DNA from: DASRWD01 sp044507975
Lineage (GTDB): Bacteria; Deinococcota; Deinococci; Deinococcales; Trueperaceae
Assembly: GCA_044507975.1 (NCBI GenBank)
Contig: JBIQIQ010000085.1
Span: 1 to 10,044, forward strand
DNA length: 10,044 nucleotides
Direction of reading: 5' to 3'
The notes under the pieces are model-generated. The model was not told where the DNA came from, made no database searches, and saw nothing but the letters and a program-made list of their open reading frames with translations. Below are positions 6,837-10,044 of the stretch, in pieces (within the stretch, counting starts at the first letter, position 1; every line of letters begins with the position of its first letter). The position numbers and the translations under genes are program-made.

Positions 6837-7865
6837 CGGCCGCCAGGCCCGCGAGCCGACCGGCGGCCGCCGCCTCCTCCACGCATCGGTAGCCGGCGTC
6901 GATCGCCTCTTCGAGGCGCGAGAAGTGCTGGATGTCGAGGTCGTCAGGCAGCGGGGGCCTCAGTCGCAGGTCGGGAGGGTGCAGCGCGCACGTCATCTCC
7001 ACGACCCGGTCCTGCGTGATGTTGTAGGCGCGCATCAGCAGCTCCACCATCGTCGGCACGCCCCGCTTGATCAGCGCACCCACCTTCTCGAGGAGGGAGG
7101 CGTCGCCGGCGTCCTCCAGGTCGAGAGGGCCCGCTCGCGGCGGCCGGCAGTCGATGGCCAGCACGGGGCTGGTCGTCAGCGAGCGGATCAGGTCGACCGG
7201 GAAGTTGTTCACGATGCCGCCGTCCATCAGGCTGCGCCCTGCGAACGGCACCGGCGTGAACAGGCCCGGGAACGCGTTGCTGGCGCACACCGGCGGAACG
7301 AGCTCCCCAGTGGAGAACACCAGCGCCTCGGCCCGCTCGATGTCGACCGCGGGGACGGCCAGCGGGATGGCCAGGTCCTCGAACGTGGCGGCGGCGTTGG
7401 CCCTCAGCAGGTCCTCGACCCCGCCGTGGCCGATCAGGCCGGCGGCGCCGTCCGGCTGGACCAGCGCCGAGAAGTCGATGCCCCGCACGACCTCNNNNNN
7501 NNNNNNNNNNNNNNNNNNNNNNNNNNNNNNNNNNNNNNNNNNNNNNNNNNNNNNNNNNNNNNNNNNNNNNNNNNNNNNNNNNNNNNNNNNNNNNCGGCGG
7601 CGCCGTCCGGCTGGACCAGCGCCGAGAAGTCGATGCCCCGCACGACCTCCTCCAGCCTCCTGGCGTTCGGCTCGGTGGCGTATATGGCGCCCAGCACCGC
7701 CGCGCTCGAGTTCGCGGCGATGGCGTCCACCCGCAGGCCATGGTCCTCCAACGCCCTCAGCGCCCCTACCTGGGCGAAGCAGCGTGCGCCTCCCCCGCTG
7801 AGGGCCAGTCCTACGGCCGGGCCCGGGGCGGCGCCCGCGGGCGCGGCTACGCCCTCGACCGACAT
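6829..7865 (-). CDS. Patatin-like phospholipase, interrupted by an assembly gap
   Basis: This acyl hydrolase of the patatin/RssA-like family is split by 100 N. The 55 bases at each side of the gap are identical; collapsing one copy plus the N run (155 bases) gives one uninterrupted reading frame of 293 residues, so the apparent frameshift is artificial. In the joined protein the oxyanion-hole block LSGGGARC is at residues 22-29, the nucleophile elbow region IAANSSAAVLGAIYA at 49-63 with Ser53, and the catalytic Asp in LMDGG at Asp163. The elbow reads A-N-S-S-A, so both usual glycines of G-x-S-x-G are alanine; Ser and Asp of the dyad are kept. There is no signal peptide or membrane span, which suggests cytoplasmic or membrane-surface action. 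The ATG at 7865 lacks a clear ribosome site. It is followed by the overlapping alpha/beta hydrolase gene. The family call is secure; activity is less so because of the altered elbow. Confidence 0.88.
7440..7494. repeat. Left copy of a 55-base duplicated contig end
   Basis: These 55 bases are identical to 7595-7649, immediately on the other side of the N run. Both lie within the patatin gene and encode the same residues (RGIDFSALVQPDGAA). The pattern is that of two contig ends sharing a 55-mer overlap that the scaffolder did not merge, not a biological repeat. Confidence 0.93.
7495..7594. other. Scaffold gap of exactly 100 N
   Basis: There are 100 consecutive N, the conventional placeholder for a gap of unknown size. 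Because the flanking 55 bases are identical and the reading frame is restored when one copy is removed, the true gap is most likely negative in size, meaning the contigs overlap. Confidence 0.97.
7595..7649. repeat. Right copy of a 55-base duplicated contig end
   Basis: This is the exact duplicate of 7440-7494, starting at the first base after the N run. After it the patatin sequence continues toward its N-terminus (EEVV preceding RGIDF in the protein). Confidence 0.93.
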
Positions 7866-7890
7866 GGGGCCGGAGTGCGAGCGAACGAAC

Positions 7891-7905
7891 GTGTCACTAC
7901 GACAC
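7891..7905. promoter_or_regulatory. Palindrome at the predicted patatin transcription start
   Basis: The arms GTGTC and GACAC are separated by five bases (ACTAC on the plus strand). The site overlaps the end of a -10-like hexamer and covers the expected start site of the patatin transcript, the usual place for a repressor operator. The half-sites are short (5 bp), so chance occurrence cannot be excluded. Confidence 0.3.
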
Positions 7906-7932
7906 TGTAGGACCGCTCCATGAGGCTGTCGG
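7904..7932 (-). promoter_or_regulatory. Sigma-70-like promoter candidate for patatin and hydrolase genes
   Basis: Reading the minus strand, CCGACA (7932-7927, four of six matches to TTGACA) is followed after exactly 17 bases by TACAGT (7909-7904, four of six to TATAAT). Transcription would begin about 30 bases before the patatin ATG. The element lies in the 81-base gap after the lipoprotein stop, so patatin and hydrolase may be transcribed separately from the lipoprotein gene. Confidence 0.35.
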
Positions 7933-7946
7933 GAGCGGGCCGCTCG

Positions 7947-9860
7947 TCAGGGGCAGTAGATCCCGCAGATCCCGTTCTCGTCGCACTCCAACACGCACCT
8001 CTCCCCCTCCGGCTCGCCCCGGACGATCGCCTGGCCCTTTCCGATCGGCTTGGCGCCTTCCGGGATGGCGGTCGCGCCCGCCTCGACGAGGAAGACCTCC
8101 AGCAGGATCGAGTCGACGTCGCTCTCGTCCAGCGTCACGGGGTCGGAGTGGAAGTACCAGATCTCCGGCGAGGTGGTGTCGATGACGACGCCGTCGGTGA
8201 GCAGGTCCGACAGCTCGCCGTGGTTCCCGCTCGTCGACCAGCGGAAGCGGTAGTTGCCCATCGGCGGGTCGCCGATGGCCCGGATCGTGAACCGGGCGCT
8301 GGCCTCTTCCTTCGTGATGGTCGCCGTGGGCGGGTCGACCAGGAACCGAGCGGGCATGGCCTCGACCTCCCACGACGCCGTCATGGGGTTGCCGGACAGG
8401 TCGCTGAGGATCTTGGCGACGTCGCCGCCCACCATGACGGTCTGGACGGCCGCGGCCACGGCGCTGGCGGCAGCGCGGGTGGCGAGCTTCCTGTCCAGCG
8501 CCTCGACCGAGAGCCGGTTGGCGTCGCTGGTGCCGAGCGCCTCGGTGATCATCCCGATCATGTCGCTCCGCAGGGCCTTGTTGACGGTCAGCTCCTCGAG
8601 GACGAACCGCAGGCCGGCCGCGTACCCGCCGAACGACTCGGTCTTCAGGTAGACGCCGAGGCCCAGCAGGTGGTTGTCGTAGATGCCCTTCACCTGCTGG
8701 CGCGCCTTGCTCAGCCGTGCCGCGTCGAACTTGGCGACGGCGCCCAGCGTGTAGACCTCGATGAGCGGCAGCAGCATCTCGTCGAGGAACAGCTCCACCG
8801 ACTTGTCGAACGCGATCTCTTCCCACTCGTCCTGGAGCGAGGCGAACCTCGGGTCGAACCAGGCGCTCCCCTTCTCGCCGGAGAGGCTCGGGCCCACCAG
8901 GACCACCTCGTACTGGGTCAAGGACGCGCCTTCGTGCCCCGAGAGGACCAGCTGGGGGCTGTAGGCGGGCGCCCACGGCGCGTCGCCGGTGAGGACGTCG
9001 CCGATCGCGGCGAAGAACTCGAGGTTGCCCGTGGCGGGGACCTCGACCCTCTGCGCCAGGACGGGCGGATCTACTTGCGTGTCGTTCTGGTCGAGGTCCT
9101 GCCACGACACCTCGTACGCCAGTAGGGCGGCGGGGCGGCGCAGCTGGTTCATGGCGAGGATGCCGAGGCCGCCCTGGTCGTGGAGCAGCATCGAGCCGGC
9201 CCGCGAGGTCGTCCCGTCGTGGATGATCACGCTCAAGGTGCCGGCCTGGGAGGGGGCGAGGGCTGGGCATATGCCGATCGAGCTCGCCGCGGCCGAGAGG
9301 GTGAGCCCGCCCAGCACGCTGGCGCGCGCTGTCTCGAGGGCGTCCTCCAGTTCCTGGTCCGGCTCCAACAGGCCGTTGACGCCCGCCGTCAGCAGACGCT
9401 CGAGGTGGGCAGCGAGGTCGCTCACCTCGCCCCTCTCCCGCAGGAGGCCACGGACCGTGTCCTGGTGTTCGGCCGGGAGCCACATCCCTCCGACCGCGTA
9501 GTAGAGCAGCGACTCGGCCGTGCTCCTGAGCGACAGCGGCGCGGCGGCGCCGCTGCTCGGCCCGAGGAGCAGCAGTTCGCCAGAGGGCGTCTCGACGCCG
9601 ATCTCCGTCTCGGCGCTCGCGAGCACCAGCGCGGTGTACCTCCCGTCGGCGTCCACCGGGTAGCTGCCGTACGGGGTGACGACCTCGAGCTCAGAGACCT
9701 CGATCCCGTGCCCGGCCGGCAGCGTGATCGCGCCGCTCACCTTCTTCGCCCCGGTGGGAACCTGCTCCCCAGGGGAAGAGGCGCACGCGCTCAACGCGAG
9801 AGCGAGGGCGAGGGCAGGGGCGAGGAGGCGGAGCTGCGGGGTCGGGCGACTGTTCGGCAT
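7947..9860 (-). CDS. Uncharacterised lipoprotein with Ig-like domain and four-cysteine C-terminal tail
   Basis: This is a 637-residue envelope lipoprotein. The N-terminus has a hydrophobic run of Ala/Leu and the lipobox L-S-A-C with the lipidated Cys26. Residues about 40-85 (VSGAITLP ... VDADGRYTALV) resemble the small beta-sandwich seen in carboxypeptidase-regulatory-like domains. The middle (about 100-490) is mixed, with helical stretches at about 350-490, and matches no family I recognise. Residues about 500-613 (PPMGNYRFRWSTSGNHGELSD ...) look like an immunoglobulin-like or PKD-like domain. The tail carries Cys622, Cys626, Cys632 and Cys636, a symmetric C-x3-C-x5-C-x3-C array suited to two disulfides outside the cytoplasm. 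The ATG at 9860 has only a weak AGGG ribosome site. A small 5-bp hairpin (7933-7945) follows the stop but has no T-run. Function unknown; an envelope surface role is inferred from the signal and domains. It may or may not share a transcript with the patatin gene. Confidence 0.85.
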   Translation of the reverse strand: MPNSRPTPQLRLLAPALALALALSACASSPGEQVPTGAKKVSGAITLPAGHGIEVSELEVVTPYGSYPVDADGRYTALVLASAETEIGVETPSGELLLLGPSSGAAAPLSLRSTAESLLYYAVGGMWLPAEHQDTVRGLLRERGEVSDLAAHLERLLTAGVNGLLEPDQELEDALETARASVLGGLTLSAAASSIGICPALAPSQAGTLSVIIHDGTTSRAGSMLLHDQGGLGILAMNQLRRPAALLAYEVSWQDLDQNDTQVDPPVLAQRVEVPATGNLEFFAAIGDVLTGDAPWAPAYSPQLVLSGHEGASLTQYEVVLVGPSLSGEKGSAWFDPRFASLQDEWEEIAFDKSVELFLDEMLLPLIEVYTLGAVAKFDAARLSKARQQVKGIYDNHLLGLGVYLKTESFGGYAAGLRFVLEELTVNKALRSDMIGMITEALGTSDANRLSVEALDRKLATRAAASAVAAAVQTVMVGGDVAKILSDLSGNPMTASWEVEAMPARFLVDPPTATITKEEASARFTIRAIGDPPMGNYRFRWSTSGNHGELSDLLTDGVVIDTTSPEIWYFHSDPVTLDESDVDSILLEVFLVEAGATAIPEGAKPIGKGQAIVRGEPEGERCVLECDENGICGIYCP

Positions 9861-9924
9861 GGCACAGTCTGCCCTGCACGGACTTAACTCGGCGCTAATC
9901 CGTCATACCGGCGCCCATGAGGCA

Positions 9925-9957
9925 GCGGCGGCGAGGGACGCTCTCCCTCGCCGCCGC
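9925..9957 (-). terminator. Strong hairpin downstream of the right-edge gene, terminator candidate
   Basis: A perfect 14-bp stem (GCGGCGGCGAGGGA pairing with TCCCTCGCCGCCGC) closes a 5-base loop. On the minus strand it begins 35 bases after the stop codon of the gene at the right edge and lies upstream of the lipoprotein gene, the position expected of a terminator. No T-run follows the stem on either strand, so it may end transcription weakly, need a protein factor, or mainly protect the 3' end of the message. Confidence 0.5.
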
Positions 9958-9992
9958 CGCGGTCGTCCGGCCGGAGCCGGGGCTGCCATAGG

Positions 9993-10044
9993 TCAGTAGA
10001 ACCGCAGCTTGTTGAACTCCAGCTCGACCTCGCCGTCGTCCTCG
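9993..10044 (-). CDS. C-terminal end of an unidentified protein
   Basis: The last 16 codons and a TGA stop of a minus-strand gene are present, ending EDDGEVELEFNKLRFY. The frame runs off the right edge, and the acidic/hydrophobic alternation looks like real protein rather than a shadow frame. It is followed by the strong hairpin at 9925-9957. There is too little sequence to name it. Confidence 0.6.
   Translation of the reverse strand, partial: EDDGEVELEFNKLRFY

Noticed and set aside
7434..7865. Apparent frameshift or pseudogene in the patatin gene
   Set aside because: The break coincides with the 100 N and the duplicated 55-mer; merging the copies restores the frame.
7933..7945. Small hairpin one base after the lipoprotein stop as a terminator
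   Set aside because: Only five base pairs and no T-run; too weak to call on its own.
7897..9483. Second minus-strand open frame of 528 codons inside the lipoprotein gene
   Set aside because: Arg/Gly/Pro-rich shadow; the alternative frame has a lipobox, natural composition and a proper start.
1..10044. tRNA, rRNA, CRISPR arrays, insertion sequences or attachment sites
   Set aside because: No cloverleaf-like stretches, no regularly spaced repeats, no transposase-like protein and no flanking inverted repeats were seen by eye on either strand.

Overview
The window is high-GC bacterial chromosome (strong G/C bias at third codon positions, very short intergenic gaps, occasional TTG/GTG starts). 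No rRNA, tRNA or marker gene fixes the lineage. The style (a type I rather than lipoprotein signal peptide on the sugar-binding protein, GC-rich compact operons) would fit a Deinococcota/Trueperales-like or similar thermotolerant Gram-negative-type genome, but that is only an impression. A run of exactly 100 N shows that this is a draft scaffold.

Region 1 (positions 1-5138, minus strand) is a carbohydrate-uptake operon read right to left: a secreted/periplasmic family 1 substrate-binding protein, a MalF-type permease, a MalG-type permease (three bases between the two permeases), and a large glycoside hydrolase with an (alpha/alpha)6-barrel look that runs off the left edge. No ATPase subunit is present, so the importer probably uses a shared MsmK/UgpC-type ATPase encoded elsewhere. 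An extended -10-like promoter precedes the binding-protein gene, and an 11-bp perfect hairpin sits just after its stop codon.

Region 2 (5264-5929, plus strand) is one divergently transcribed gene for a peptidase S51/class I glutamine amidotransferase-like protein (dipeptidase E/cyanophycinase relatives). It converges on region 3.

Region 3 (5964-9860, minus strand) holds, right to left, a large uncharacterised lipoprotein with a four-cysteine C-terminal tail, a patatin-like phospholipase interrupted by the assembly gap, and an alpha/beta hydrolase whose TTG start overlaps the patatin stop by 8 bases. The gap is flanked by a 55-base exact duplicate. Collapsing it restores a clean 293-residue patatin whose nucleophile elbow reads A-N-S-S-A instead of G-x-S-x-G. 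A possible promoter with a palindrome at its start site lies just upstream of the patatin gene.

Region 4 (9861-10044) holds a 14-bp-stem hairpin and the last 16 codons of another minus-strand gene. Nothing in the window amounts to an obviously new defence or mobile system. The most notable points are the unassigned glycosidase in the sugar operon, the atypical patatin elbow and the cysteine-tailed lipoprotein.
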